Assembly: GCA_045576235.1 (NCBI GenBank)
Contig: JAZNGA010000052.1
Span: 81,721 to 145,720 of the forward strand
Origin: SIG437 sp045576235
GTDB lineage: Bacteria; Bacillota; Clostridia; UBA1381; UBA9506
Length of the DNA stretch: 64,000 bases
Direction: 5' to 3'
Numbering within the stretch: the stretch's first letter is position 1; every line of letters begins with the position of its first letter. Shown one piece after another: positions 1-9,060 of this stretch. The position numbers and the translations under genes are program-made. The notes beneath the pieces are model-generated. The model ran no database searches. It was not told where the DNA came from and saw only the letters and a program-made list of their open reading frames with translations.

Positions 1-464
1 GCCTGCGGGAGCGGGCCTTTGATGTCTTTTATGATTGTGGGTCCAAAAAGGTCTGCAGGGAAAATCTTGACAATGTCAACGCCTGCTTCCATTGCTGTTA
101 TAACTTCGGTGATTGTCATGCAGCCTGCCATGTAGGGAACTCTGTATCTGTTACAGAGTTTAGCAGTTTCTAAATTGAAGCCGGGGCTCACTATGTAGTT
201 AGCGCCTGAAAGAATTGCTATTCTTGCAGTCTCTGAATCTAAAACTGTTCCTGCGCCAAGAAGCATTTCGCCGCATGAGTAACGAGCTGCTAATTCCTCG
301 ATAACCTTGTGAGCACCGGGAACTGTGAATGTCAACTCGATTGAAGGACATCCGCCTTCTAAACATGCATCAGAAATTTTGATTGCTTCTTCGCCGCTTT
401 TTGCACGGACAACTGCAACGAGACCTGCATCGGTCAGTTTTGTTAAAATCTTTTCTTTATCCAT
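1..464 (-). CDS. eda: KDPG/KHG aldolase, 3' end outside the window
   Basis: Class I aldolase that splits 2-keto-3-deoxy-6-phosphogluconate into pyruvate and glyceraldehyde 3-phosphate, the last step of hexuronate breakdown. Translation from the ATG at 464 begins MDKEKILTKL and contains the VAVVRA, GGCPSIELTF, GAGTVLD and VSPGFN segments of the family. The Schiff-base lysine lies in DIVKIFPAD about residue 131. About 154 codons are present; the C-terminus lies beyond position 1. An AGGGAGAG ribosome site precedes the start. It is 17 bases downstream of the altronate dehydratase stop, so it is probably the last visible member of the same operon. Identity is secure from motifs and context. Confidence 0.93.
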   Translation of the reverse strand, partial: MDKEKILTKLTDAGLVAVVRAKSGEEAIKISDACLEGGCPSIELTFTVPGAHKVIEELAARYSCGEMLLGAGTVLDSETARIAILSGANYIVSPGFNLETAKLCNRYRVPYMAGCMTITEVITAMEAGVDIVKIFPADLFGPTIIKDIKGPLPQ

Positions 465-481
465 TTTTTGTCTCTCCCTTT

Positions 482-1852
482 TTACAGCACGATTCCATCT
501 TTGAAAATTGAGATTTCTTCATAGCCGTTGATTTCATTTTTTGTCTCCTCACCTGAGGCTACTTTGATTATATACTCTAAAAAGTCATCTGTCAAATCTT
601 TTCCGTCAAGAAGCGGAGCAGCGTTATAGTCAATCCAATTCTTCTTGTTTTCAGCCAAACGATTGTTAGTTGAAACCTTGACAGTCGGAACAGGTGCGCC
701 GACAGGTGTTCCTCTTCCTGTTGTGAAGAGAATGATGTGAGCTCCTGCTGCCGTTAAGTTTGTTATTGCAACAATGTCATTTCCAGGACCATTTAAAAGC
801 GAAAGACCGTTTTTTGTCACTCTGTCGCCATAGTCTAAAACATCGACAACTTCGCTTAAGCCACCCTTCTGAACGCAACCAAGTGATTTTTCTTCTAAAG
901 TTGTGATGCCGCCTTCTTTGTTTCCCGGTGACGGATTCTCGTAGATAACCTGATTGTGTTTAGTGAAATAATCTTTGAAGTTATTGATTAAAGCAACTGT
1001 TTTGTCAAAAAGCTCTTTTGTGGGACATCTCTTCATCAAGAGGTGTTCTGCACCGAACATTTCGGGAACTTCAGTTAAGACGCAGCTTGCACCATATGTG
1101 ATGAGCTTGTCGGAAACAGAGCCGACGAGCGGATTTGCAGTGATGCCTGATAAGCCGTCGGAGCCGCCGCACTTTAAGCCGACAATGAGTTTTGAAACGG
1201 GAACGGGAGTTCTTTTGAAGGTTTCAGCATATGCCTTTAATTCTTCAATGATTTTAACTCCGTCTTCAATCTCGTCATGTGAATCCTGAGTGTTTAAAAA
1301 GCGCACTCTTTTTTCATCATAGTCCCCTAAAACTTTTTTGAATTCTGTTATGTTGTTGTTTTCGCATCCAAGACCAAGCACCAAAACACCACCTGCGTTT
1401 GGATGATTTATCAGCCCCTTTAAAATGAGCTGAGTTGTTTTGTGGTCATCGCCAAGCTGAGAGCATCCAAACGGGTGTTCAAAATGCTTAGCCCCTGTGA
1501 GAGCTGCGAGGCGTTTAGCAACCTTATTAACACAACCGACTGTGTTAATAATCCATATGTCGTTTCTGATGCCGACTTCGCCGTTCGCACGCACATAGCC
1601 CATGAAGGTCTTGTCAGAATCGACCTTGACAGAAGGCGTGTAGTCAGGCTCATATGTGTATTCTAAGTTTCCTGAAAGGTTGGTTTTCATGTTGTGGCTA
1701 TGCACATGGTCGCCTTTTTTTATGTCTTCTGTGGCGTGACCAATGGGGTTTCCATATTTTATGATGTTTTCACCGCATTTGATGTCACAGAGGGCATATT
1801 TATGACCGTTTTCAGGCTTAACCTCAACATTGTCAAGCTTATGTATTATCAT
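482..1852 (-). CDS. uxaA: Altronate dehydratase (UxaA family)
   Basis: Dehydrates D-altronate to 2-keto-3-deoxygluconate in galacturonate catabolism. The 456-residue product has an N-terminal SAF-type domain (about residues 10-80, with KKGDHVHSHN) and a long C-terminal D-galactarate/altronate dehydratase domain with the cysteine and glycine motifs GLGCENNN and GLKCGGSDGLSG. Length suits the fused SAF-plus-catalytic form. The ATG overlaps the TAA of the upstream reductase gene by one base (TAATG), indicating translational coupling. Galactarate or other sugar-acid substrates are possible for this superfamily, but the neighbouring uxaB and eda genes favour altronate. Confidence 0.93.
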   Translation of the reverse strand: MIIHKLDNVEVKPENGHKYALCDIKCGENIIKYGNPIGHATEDIKKGDHVHSHNMKTNLSGNLEYTYEPDYTPSVKVDSDKTFMGYVRANGEVGIRNDIWIINTVGCVNKVAKRLAALTGAKHFEHPFGCSQLGDDHKTTQLILKGLINHPNAGGVLVLGLGCENNNITEFKKVLGDYDEKRVRFLNTQDSHDEIEDGVKIIEELKAYAETFKRTPVPVSKLIVGLKCGGSDGLSGITANPLVGSVSDKLITYGASCVLTEVPEMFGAEHLLMKRCPTKELFDKTVALINNFKDYFTKHNQVIYENPSPGNKEGGITTLEEKSLGCVQKGGLSEVVDVLDYGDRVTKNGLSLLNGPGNDIVAITNLTAAGAHIILFTTGRGTPVGAPVPTVKVSTNNRLAENKKNWIDYNAAPLLDGKDLTDDFLEYIIKVASGEETKNEINGYEEISIFKDGIVL

Positions 1853-3144
1853 TATTTCATTCTCCTTTTCACTTCTTCAGCAAGGAAGCTTAAATCCTCG
1901 TCCCAAAGAGAAGTGTTTGCTAAAATTTCTTCAACGCTTGCTGATTTCATAAATTCGCAGATTTTAGCGTCGTCATTTGTCATATCTGTCTTATAGAACT
2001 CAATGAGTTTTGCAAATGAAGTGAGCAGCGTGTCAGGCATTTCGTTCTTGCGCCTTAAATATTCTAAAATTGACGGAAGAACTCTGACTTTAAATTTGCT
2101 CACTGAATTTAAAGCGATAGAAGAGCAGAGATGTCTGATGTATGGATTGCGGAAACGCTCAAAAACATTGTTTGCATAGTCTAAAAGCTCTTCTTCAGGC
2201 AAGTCAAGAGTCGGGATGATTTCCTCATAAACGCATTTTTTAACAAATGTGCTCATTGTTTCATCTTCCATGCAATCGCCGACTGTTTCAACACCTGAAA
2301 GGAGAGCATATGGAATCATTGAAGTGTGAGCTCCGTTTAAGATTCTGACTTTTCTTGTGCGGTAGCGCTCTAAATTATCTGTTACGATGATGTTAAGGCC
2401 TGCTTTGTCAAACGGGAATTCATTTGTGATTTCCTTTGGACCTTCAATAACCCAGAGGTGGAAGATTTCGCTTGTGTTAAGCATATTGTCTTCATAGCCT
2501 ACATCAATTTTTTCATCTTTAGGATAGCCTGTGACAATTCTGTCAACCAAGGTGTTGTAGAAAATGTTTTCATTTTCAACCCAAGCTTTGAAATCGTCTC
2601 CAAGTCCCCACATATCAATATATTTTAACACACATTTTTTAAGGTTTGAACCATTTTTATCAATGAGCTCACAGGGAAGGAAAATGAATCCCTTTAAGCC
2701 AAGTTCAAATCTTTTCTTTAAAAGAAGCGTAACTTTAGCGGGGAATGAAACTTTAGGTGCATCTTCTTTCTTATCTGTTTCAACGAACGCTATGCCTGAT
2801 TCTGTTGTGTTTGAAACGACAAATCTGAAATCAGGATTTTCAGCGAGAGCGAGGAATGCATCATAGTCCTTATAAGGCTGAACAGTTCTTGAAATCACAT
2901 CGATTTTCTTTTTGTCAACCGTGGGAACTCCGTCTTTTATTCCGCGCATAACATGTGTGTAAACACAGTTTTGCTTTTCAAGCATGTCGCACATACCCTT
3001 TTCAATAGGCTGAACAACGACAACGCTTGCATCAAAATCTGATGATTCGTTTGTGAGCTGAACAATCCAATCTACAAATCCGCGGAGAAAACCGCCTTCG
3101 CCAAACTGGATTATTCTTTCGGTTCTTTCAGGTTTGCTGAACAT
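1852..3144 (-). CDS. uxaB: Tagaturonate reductase (altronate oxidoreductase)
   Basis: NADH-dependent polyol dehydrogenase of the mannitol dehydrogenase family that reduces tagaturonate to altronate. The protein (about 430 aa) opens with the Rossmann segment IIQFGEGGFLRGFVDW near residues 10-25 and has the family motif ILNGAHTSM in the middle, where the catalytic Lys/Asn/His residues lie. A TTG lies 15 bases further upstream in frame, but the ATG at 3144 has GGAGG eight bases before it, so the shorter form was chosen. The gene is 53 bases downstream of the phosphohexomutase stop and overlaps uxaA by one base. Fructuronate reductase (UxuB) is the main alternative; pairing with uxaA favours UxaB. 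Confidence 0.9.
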   Translation of the reverse strand: MFSKPERTERIIQFGEGGFLRGFVDWIVQLTNESSDFDASVVVVQPIEKGMCDMLEKQNCVYTHVMRGIKDGVPTVDKKKIDVISRTVQPYKDYDAFLALAENPDFRFVVSNTTESGIAFVETDKKEDAPKVSFPAKVTLLLKKRFELGLKGFIFLPCELIDKNGSNLKKCVLKYIDMWGLGDDFKAWVENENIFYNTLVDRIVTGYPKDEKIDVGYEDNMLNTSEIFHLWVIEGPKEITNEFPFDKAGLNIIVTDNLERYRTRKVRILNGAHTSMIPYALLSGVETVGDCMEDETMSTFVKKCVYEEIIPTLDLPEEELLDYANNVFERFRNPYIRHLCSSIALNSVSKFKVRVLPSILEYLRRKNEMPDTLLTSFAKLIEFYKTDMTNDDAKICEFMKSASVEEILANTSLWDEDLSFLAEEVKRRMK

Positions 3145-3197
3145 ATAAAATACCTCCAATGTTTATGAAAAATTTATTTATTATTTTTATAATGACA

Positions 3198-4691
3198 TTA
3201 AGCAAGCTGCGAAATGTCAATGTAGTCAAATTTTGAGAGAAAATCTTTTAAGAAGCCATAGATTGATGATAAGCTGTCTTCTGTGTCACACTGAATGTCA
3301 AGCGGCATCAGCGGGTCATGGAGAGATAATCTCAAAAGGAACCAGCCGCCGTCTGTATTCACTCTGACGCCTTCATAGTTTGGCATCTCTAAGCTCATAG
3401 AAGAATTTTCCTTGACTGCTTTTTCAAGCTCATTTAAGATTGTCATTCCGCCTTCCTTGAAATCCTCAAGAGAGAGACTCAGTCTGTGACCGACTGCAAT
3501 TTTTGGTTGTTTTAAGTCTGCAATAAGGTCAGAAAGCTTTCTTCCTTCGGCTCTTAATTTAACAGCTTTAATTAAAAGCTTTGTGATTAAATATGCACCG
3601 TCATCTAAAAAATAGTTTTCCATGAGCGCTGCATGGCCGCTTGTTTCAATCGCAAGCGGAGAATATGTTCCTTCTTTGTTTAAGCGTTTTGCTTCGTTGA
3701 TGACATTTTTATAGCCTCTCTTAAAACGATGATGCACGCCGCCAAGGCTGTTTTCTATGAAATCCTTAAGACCTGTTGATGTGACGGAGTCTGTGACGAT
3801 TGTGCCTTTCTTTTCTTCTAAAAGAACTGCAGAGATTAAAGCAATCAAACTGTTTTTATTAATTTCATCTCCCGTGTTTGAAACGATAGCGGCACGGTCA
3901 ACATCGGTGTCAAAAATGACGCCTAAATCTGATTTTGAAGAAATGACAGCTTCAGAAATTGCCTTCATAGCGTCTTTGTCTTCAGGATTTGGAATATGAT
4001 TCGGGAAGGTTCCGTCAGGCTCTAAAAATCTGCTTCCGCTCACATCTGCGCCGAGAGGAGCGAGAACTTCATTTGCATAGAAGCCGCCGGCACCGTTGCC
4101 TGCATCAACTGCGATTTTCATTCCCTCAAATGGCATAGCAAGCCCTGTTTCTGACTGAATTTTCTTTTTTGTGTCTTCTGCATATTTTTTAAGATAGCTG
4201 CAAGGCTGAGTCTTTCCTCCGCCAATCAGGTCAAAGCTGTTTTCCTGAGCATATTCTAAAATCTCTGTGATGTCTGCGCCTTCTAAACCACCGTCTTTAG
4301 TGAAAAACTTAAGACCGTTTCTGTTAAATGGCAGATGGCTTGCAGTGAGCATTATTGAAGAATCTGCATTATATTCAGAGTCAATAGTAATCATAAACAT
4401 AGCAGGTGTTGTGCATAAGCTGCAATCATAAACATCAGCACCGCTTTCTGTGATAGCCTTTATGCAGGCAGCTTTTAAGCGGCTTGCTGAAATTCTGCTG
4501 TCGTGGCCGATAGCAATTTTCAGCTCATTTGCCTTTTTACCTGTCTTTTTAGATGTGAAAAGAACAAAGGCTTTTGCAATTCTTTCCACAACTTCATCCG
4601 TTAAGTTAATTTCAGCACCGGGTATTCCTTCCGATGCGACACCTCTGATGTCGCTTCCGTTTTTTAATGATGACCATTCTTTTAAAAGCAT
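3198..4691 (-). CDS. Phosphomannomutase/phosphoglucomutase
   Basis: Alpha-D-phosphohexomutase interconverting 1- and 6-phosphosugars, cytoplasmic. Visible signatures are the phosphoserine loop TASHLPFNRNG (catalytic Ser118), the Mg-binding loop DTDVDR (residues 261-266), the sugar-binding loop ETSGHAALMEN, and a C-terminal phosphate-binding domain containing GVRVNTDGGW. The length of 497 aa is normal for bacterial ManB/Pgm proteins. AGGAAGG lies just upstream of the ATG. A TTGATT-N17-TATAAT promoter faces it, back to back with the topoisomerase promoter. The uronate genes follow on the same strand, so they may be cotranscribed. Which hexose is preferred cannot be told from sequence. Confidence 0.92.
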   Translation of the reverse strand: MLLKEWSSLKNGSDIRGVASEGIPGAEINLTDEVVERIAKAFVLFTSKKTGKKANELKIAIGHDSRISASRLKAACIKAITESGADVYDCSLCTTPAMFMITIDSEYNADSSIMLTASHLPFNRNGLKFFTKDGGLEGADITEILEYAQENSFDLIGGGKTQPCSYLKKYAEDTKKKIQSETGLAMPFEGMKIAVDAGNGAGGFYANEVLAPLGADVSGSRFLEPDGTFPNHIPNPEDKDAMKAISEAVISSKSDLGVIFDTDVDRAAIVSNTGDEINKNSLIALISAVLLEEKKGTIVTDSVTSTGLKDFIENSLGGVHHRFKRGYKNVINEAKRLNKEGTYSPLAIETSGHAALMENYFLDDGAYLITKLLIKAVKLRAEGRKLSDLIADLKQPKIAVGHRLSLSLEDFKEGGMTILNELEKAVKENSSMSLEMPNYEGVRVNTDGGWFLLRLSLHDPLMPLDIQCDTEDSLSSIYGFLKDFLSKFDYIDISQLA

Positions 4692-4723
4692 AATGATTTC
4701 CTTCCTATAAACAAATTAATTCT

Positions 4724-4752
4724 ATTATAACAAATCTTATTGGAAAAATCAA
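4724..4752 (-). promoter_or_regulatory. Promoter of the phosphohexomutase (and probably the uxa genes)
   Basis: On the minus strand TTGATT (4752-4747) and TATAAT (4729-4724) are separated by 17 bases. The start codon is 33 bases past the -10 box. Confidence 0.7.
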
Positions 4753-4789
4753 CACGTCTTATAACAACATTAGCCATATTTTTGCAAGA

Positions 4790-4818
4790 TTGACTTTTTT
4801 TGAGTTTTGTAGTATAAT
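4790..4818 (+). promoter_or_regulatory. Promoter of the topoisomerase A-subunit gene
   Basis: TTGACT (4790-4795), 17-base spacer, TATAAT (4813-4818). It overlaps the 5' part of the open frame and so argues for the downstream ATG at 4874 as the true start. Confidence 0.75.
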
Positions 4819-4873
4819 ATTCAAGTGGTTATGGGATAAAAATTGTATATATATTACATTTTGCGAGGTAGAA

Positions 4874-7051
4874 ATGGAAAACAATTACATTGAACAAAAT
4901 ATAACCGATACATTAGAGCAAAACTACATGCCATATGCGATGAGCGTTATCATCTCTCGTGCGATTCCCGAAATTGACGGATTTAAGCCTGCTCACAGAA
5001 AGCTGCTTTACACTATGTATAAAATGGGGCTTATCACAGGTGCAAGAACAAAATCGTCAAATGTTGTCGGACAGACAATGAAATTAAATCCTCACGGCGA
5101 TATGGCAATTTATGAGACCCTTGTGAGACTCACAAGGGGAAACGGTGCACTGCTCCATCCGTTTATAGATTCAAAGGGAAACTTCGGCAAGCAACATTCA
5201 AGAGATATGGCGTTTGCTGCGCCGAGATATACAGAGGTCAAGCTTGACTCGATATGTTCGGACATTTTTGGAGATATTGACAAAGATACGGTGGATTTTG
5301 TTGATAACTATGATGGAGAGCTCAAAGAGCCGACGCTTCTTCCTGTTGCATTTCCGACTGTTTTAGTCAACGCAAATCAGGGAATTGCTGTCGGCATGGC
5401 ATCAAACATATGCAGCTTCAACTTAAAAGAAGTTTGTGACACAACAATTGCCCTTTTGAAGGATAAAAAAGCAGATGTTTATAAGACTTTGCTTGCGCCT
5501 GATTTTTCGGGTGGAGCTCAGCTTATATATAATGAAGCCGATATTAAATCAATTTACGAAACGGGCAGAGGAAGCATAAAGCTTCGCGCCAAATATTCTT
5601 TCGACAAGAAAAATAACTGCATAGAGGTCACAGAAATTCCCTACAGCACAACGGTTGAGGCAATCATTGATAAGATTGTTGAGCTTGTCAAGCAGGGAAA
5701 AATCAAGGAGATTTCCGACATCAGAGATGAGACGGATTTAGCAGGACTCAAGCTTGCAATAGATTTAAAAAGAGGAACAGATGCAGAAAGGCTCATGGCT
5801 AAACTCTATAAGCAGACGCCTTTAGAAGATTCCTTCAGCTGCAATTTCAATGTTCTCATAAATGGCACACCGAAGGTTTTAGGAGTCAGGGAACTCATTT
5901 TGGAATGGGCTGATTTCAGAATCAACTGCATAAAGAGAAGGCTTCAGTTTGACCTCGATAAAAAATCAAAGAGGCTTCATCTTCTGATGGGTCTTAAACA
6001 AATTCTTTTAGATATTGATAAGGCTGTTTCAATTATTAAAAACACAGAAGCAGAAGCAGATGTTGTTCCTAATTTGATGAAGGGCTTCGGAATTGATATG
6101 ATTCAGGCTGAATTCATAGCTGAAATCAAATTGAGACATTTGAACAAGGAATATATCTTAAAGCGATTGGAAGACATTGACAAGTTAAACGAAGAAATTG
6201 CCGACATAACAAAAACGCTTTCAAGCGACAGCGCAGTTAAGCGTGTTATCATTAAAGAGCTTTCGGAACTTTCAAAAAAACACGGCAGGGACAGAATGAC
6301 GGAAATCATCTCTTCTGATGATATTGAAGAGGTGACCGAGGATGATTTCATTCCTGACTATAATGTAAAAATATTTATGACCGAGCAGAATTATTTAAAG
6401 AAAATCACTCTTGTTTCTCTTCGCGCAAGCGCAGACCAAAAGCTTAAAGATGACGATTCTATGCTTTGCGAGGCAGAGTGCTCAAATAAGTCTGAGGTGC
6501 TCTTTTTCAGTAATCAGCAAAATGTTTATAAAATGAAGGTTTATGATTTGCCTGACAGAAAAGCGAGCGATTTTGGTGAGTTTTTGCCGAATCTTCTTTC
6601 TTTGGAACAGGGCGAAAAGATTATCTATATGGTTGTGACAAACAGCTATGAAGGAAATATGCTGTTTGCTTTTGAAAATGGTAAGATGGCTAAAATTCCT
6701 CTTTCGGCTTATGCCACAAAAGCAAACAGAAAAAAACTCACAAATGCCTACAGCGACAAAAGTCCGCTTGCAGACTTATGCTTCATCCCTGAAGAGACGG
6801 AGCTTGTTGCTTTTTCTAATGCAAACAAGGTTTTAATATTTAAAACAGACAAAATTCCGCTCAAAACGACAAGACCATCTCAGGGCGTTGCAGTTTTAAC
6901 TCCCATTAAGGGAAGCAAGCTTGTCAAAGTAAGCAGGCTTGATGAAGTCACATTTGCTGATTTTGACTATTACAGAACTAAAAACATTCCTGCACGAGGA
7001 GCATATCTTAAAGACGAGGATGCACCCGGCGAGCAGCTCACTCTCATTTAA
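4874..7051 (+). CDS. Type II DNA topoisomerase A subunit (GyrA/ParC family)
   Basis: DNA breakage-reunion subunit of a gyrase/topoisomerase IV enzyme, about 725 aa. It has the winged-helix region PAHRKLLYTMYKMG, the NPHGDMAIYETLVRL segment, and the active-site tyrosine Y119 in AAPRYTEVKLD, followed by the tower and coiled-coil regions. The C-terminal third looks like a beta-pinwheel but no GyrA box (QRRGGKG) is visible, which favours a topoisomerase IV-like or otherwise divergent enzyme. The start at ATG 4874 has a GAGGT site and lies downstream of a good promoter. No gyrB/parE-like partner is adjacent; the neighbours are a divergent phosphohexomutase and htpG. The family is certain, the GyrA versus ParC assignment is not. 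Confidence 0.9.
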   Translation: MENNYIEQNITDTLEQNYMPYAMSVIISRAIPEIDGFKPAHRKLLYTMYKMGLITGARTKSSNVVGQTMKLNPHGDMAIYETLVRLTRGNGALLHPFIDSKGNFGKQHSRDMAFAAPRYTEVKLDSICSDIFGDIDKDTVDFVDNYDGELKEPTLLPVAFPTVLVNANQGIAVGMASNICSFNLKEVCDTTIALLKDKKADVYKTLLAPDFSGGAQLIYNEADIKSIYETGRGSIKLRAKYSFDKKNNCIEVTEIPYSTTVEAIIDKIVELVKQGKIKEISDIRDETDLAGLKLAIDLKRGTDAERLMAKLYKQTPLEDSFSCNFNVLINGTPKVLGVRELILEWADFRINCIKRRLQFDLDKKSKRLHLLMGLKQILLDIDKAVSIIKNTEAEADVVPNLMKGFGIDMIQAEFIAEIKLRHLNKEYILKRLEDIDKLNEEIADITKTLSSDSAVKRVIIKELSELSKKHGRDRMTEIISSDDIEEVTEDDFIPDYNVKIFMTEQNYLKKITLVSLRASADQKLKDDDSMLCEAECSNKSEVLFFSNQQNVYKMKVYDLPDRKASDFGEFLPNLLSLEQGEKIIYMVVTNSYEGNMLFAFENGKMAKIPLSAYATKANRKKLTNAYSDKSPLADLCFIPEETELVAFSNANKVLIFKTDKIPLKTTRPSQGVAVLTPIKGSKLVKVSRLDEVTFADFDYYRTKNIPARGAYLKDEDAPGEQLTLI

Positions 7052-7089
7052 CTTTTTGTAAAGATAATATTAACTCATTCTAAATTTTG

Positions 7090-7117
7090 TTGACAAAATT
7101 TTATATTGTGATAAAAT
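7090..7117 (+). promoter_or_regulatory. Promoter of htpG
   Basis: TTGACA (7090-7095), 16-base spacer, TAAAAT (7112-7117). The CIRCE operator begins six bases downstream, so a bound HrcA dimer would cover the transcription start. Confidence 0.75.
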
Positions 7118-7122
7118 ACAGA

Positions 7123-7149
7123 TTAGCACTCGGTAAGTTGGAGTGCTAA
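7123..7149 (+). promoter_or_regulatory. CIRCE operator (HrcA site) before htpG
   Basis: Perfect inverted repeat TTAGCACTC-N9-GAGTGCTAA, matching the classical CIRCE consensus bound by the HrcA repressor. A second perfect copy precedes groES in this window, which ties the two chaperone loci to one regulator. Confidence 0.95.
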
Positions 7150-7172
7150 TTTACACATACGGAGGCAATAAA

Positions 7173-9041
7173 ATGGCAAAAAGACAGTTTAAATCAGAAT
7201 CAAAGAGACTTTTAGAGCTCATGATTAATTCAATTTACACTCATAAAGAGATTTTTTTAAGAGAGCTCATATCAAACGCATCAGACGCTATAGATAAGCT
7301 CTATTACACAGCTCTCACCGATGAAAACATCAGCTTCAGCAAGGACGATTTTTTCATTAAGATTTCTTTGGATAAGGAAAACAGAAAAATCATTCTCACT
7401 GACACGGGAATTGGTATGGATGAGGATGACCTGCATGAAAATCTGGGAACAATTGCAAAAAGCGGTTCTTTAGATTTCAAACAAAACAAAGAATCAAAAG
7501 AGGAAATTGACATTATAGGTCAGTTTGGTGTTGGTTTTTATTCTGCTTTTATGGTGGCAGAAACTGTCACGGTTGAAACGAAAAAGCATGGAAGCGATAA
7601 GGCATACAGATGGGAATCGAGCGGGGCTGACGGATATAGCGTTAAGGAAATTGAAAAAGAAGAAACAGGAACTGTCATAACGCTTTGTTTAAAAGAGAGC
7701 ACAGAAGATGAAAACTATGATGAGTTTTTAGAGGAATATCGCATAGCAGGACTAATCAGAAAATATTCTGACTATATCAGATACCCAATCAAGATGCTTG
7801 TGACAAAATCACGCCCTAAGGCTGATAATGAAAAAGAATATGAGACATATCTCGAAGAGGAAACATTAAACTCAATGGTTCCCATATGGAGAAAAAACAA
7901 AGCAGAGCTTGAAGAAAAAGATTATAGCGATTTCTATAAAGAAAAATTCTATGATTATGAAGACCCCGTCAAGACAATTCACACATCGGCTGACGGTGCG
8001 GTGAGCTATAAGGCGCTTTTGTTCATTCCGGGGCACGCTCCTTTTGACTATTTTACAAAGGACTATGAAAAAGGGCTTCAGCTTTACGCAAGCGGAGTTA
8101 TGATAATGGATAAATGCGAAGAGCTGCTTCCTGATTGCTTTGGTTTTGTTAAAGGTCTTGTTGATTCGGCTGATTTGTCGCTTAACATATCAAGAGAAAT
8201 TCTTCAGCACGACAGACAGCTGAAGCTCATTGCAAGCCATTTGAAGAAAAAGATTAAGTCAGAGCTTCTCTCCATGCAGAAAAACGAGCGCGAATCTTAC
8301 GAAAAATTCTTTGCTGCTTTTTCAAGACAGCTCAAGTTCGGCGTTTATAATGAGTTTGGAAAAGAGAAGGATTTCTTGTCTGACCTTTTGATGTTCTTCT
8401 CATCAAAAGAAAAAAAGCTTGTGACACTTTCTGAATATGTTGAAAAAATGCTAGAAGACCAGAAATATATCTATTATGCAAGCGGTGAAACCGTTGAAAA
8501 AATCGAAAAGCTTCCACAGACAGAGATGGTTTTGGATAAAGGCTATGAGATTTTATATTTAACAGAGGATGTTGACGAGTTTGCCGTGCAGATGCTTGCA
8601 AAATTTATGGACAAGGAATTTAAGTCTGTTTCATCAGGCGACCTTGATTTGGGCGACGAAGAAAATAAAGACGAGCTAGCAGAAAACAAAGAGCTTTTTG
8701 CGTTTATGAAGGATGCTTTAGGTGACAAGATTAAAGAAGTGAGAGCATCAAAAAGATTAAAGACTCACTCTGTCTGCATAACAACTGACGGAGCTCTTTC
8801 TTTAGAAATGGAAAAGCTTTTGAACTCTATGCCAAACGGAAACAGTGTCAAGGCAGAAAGAGTTCTTGAGATTAATGTAAACAGTGCGCTCTACACAAAG
8901 CTGAATGACCTTTTATCGTCAGATAAGGATAAGCTCAAAAAGGTTACGGAGCTTTTATATGGTGCTGCGATTATTGCTCAGGGCATGATGCCTGATGAGC
9001 CTGTCGATTTTGCTGACGGAATTTGCGATTTGATAGATTAA
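7173..9041 (+). CDS. htpG: Molecular chaperone HtpG (Hsp90)
   Basis: Cytosolic Hsp90 homodimer that remodels client proteins with ATP. The 622-residue product shows the GHKL ATPase motifs ELISNASDAIDKL, LTDTGIGMDEDDL and GQFGVGFYSAFMV, the middle-domain SADLSLNISREILQ, and the C-terminal dimerisation region. The start at ATG 7173 follows a GGAGGC site; a GTG ten codons upstream lies inside the CIRCE repeat and was rejected. It sits under a vegetative promoter with CIRCE, so HrcA control is expected. mutS follows after 19 bases and may be cotranscribed. Confidence 0.97.
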   Translation: MAKRQFKSESKRLLELMINSIYTHKEIFLRELISNASDAIDKLYYTALTDENISFSKDDFFIKISLDKENRKIILTDTGIGMDEDDLHENLGTIAKSGSLDFKQNKESKEEIDIIGQFGVGFYSAFMVAETVTVETKKHGSDKAYRWESSGADGYSVKEIEKEETGTVITLCLKESTEDENYDEFLEEYRIAGLIRKYSDYIRYPIKMLVTKSRPKADNEKEYETYLEEETLNSMVPIWRKNKAELEEKDYSDFYKEKFYDYEDPVKTIHTSADGAVSYKALLFIPGHAPFDYFTKDYEKGLQLYASGVMIMDKCEELLPDCFGFVKGLVDSADLSLNISREILQHDRQLKLIASHLKKKIKSELLSMQKNERESYEKFFAAFSRQLKFGVYNEFGKEKDFLSDLLMFFSSKEKKLVTLSEYVEKMLEDQKYIYYASGETVEKIEKLPQTEMVLDKGYEILYLTEDVDEFAVQMLAKFMDKEFKSVSSGDLDLGDEENKDELAENKELFAFMKDALGDKIKEVRASKRLKTHSVCITTDGALSLEMEKLLNSMPNGNSVKAERVLEINVNSALYTKLNDLLSSDKDKLKKVTELLYGAAIIAQGMMPDEPVDFADGICDLID

Positions 9042-9060
9042 GCGATTAGGGGGAGCGTTT

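Noticed and set aside
4790..4873. Longer N-terminus for the topoisomerase A subunit
   Set aside because: The added 28 codons cover the promoter and have no family similarity; the ATG at 4874 has a ribosome site and begins at the usual position.
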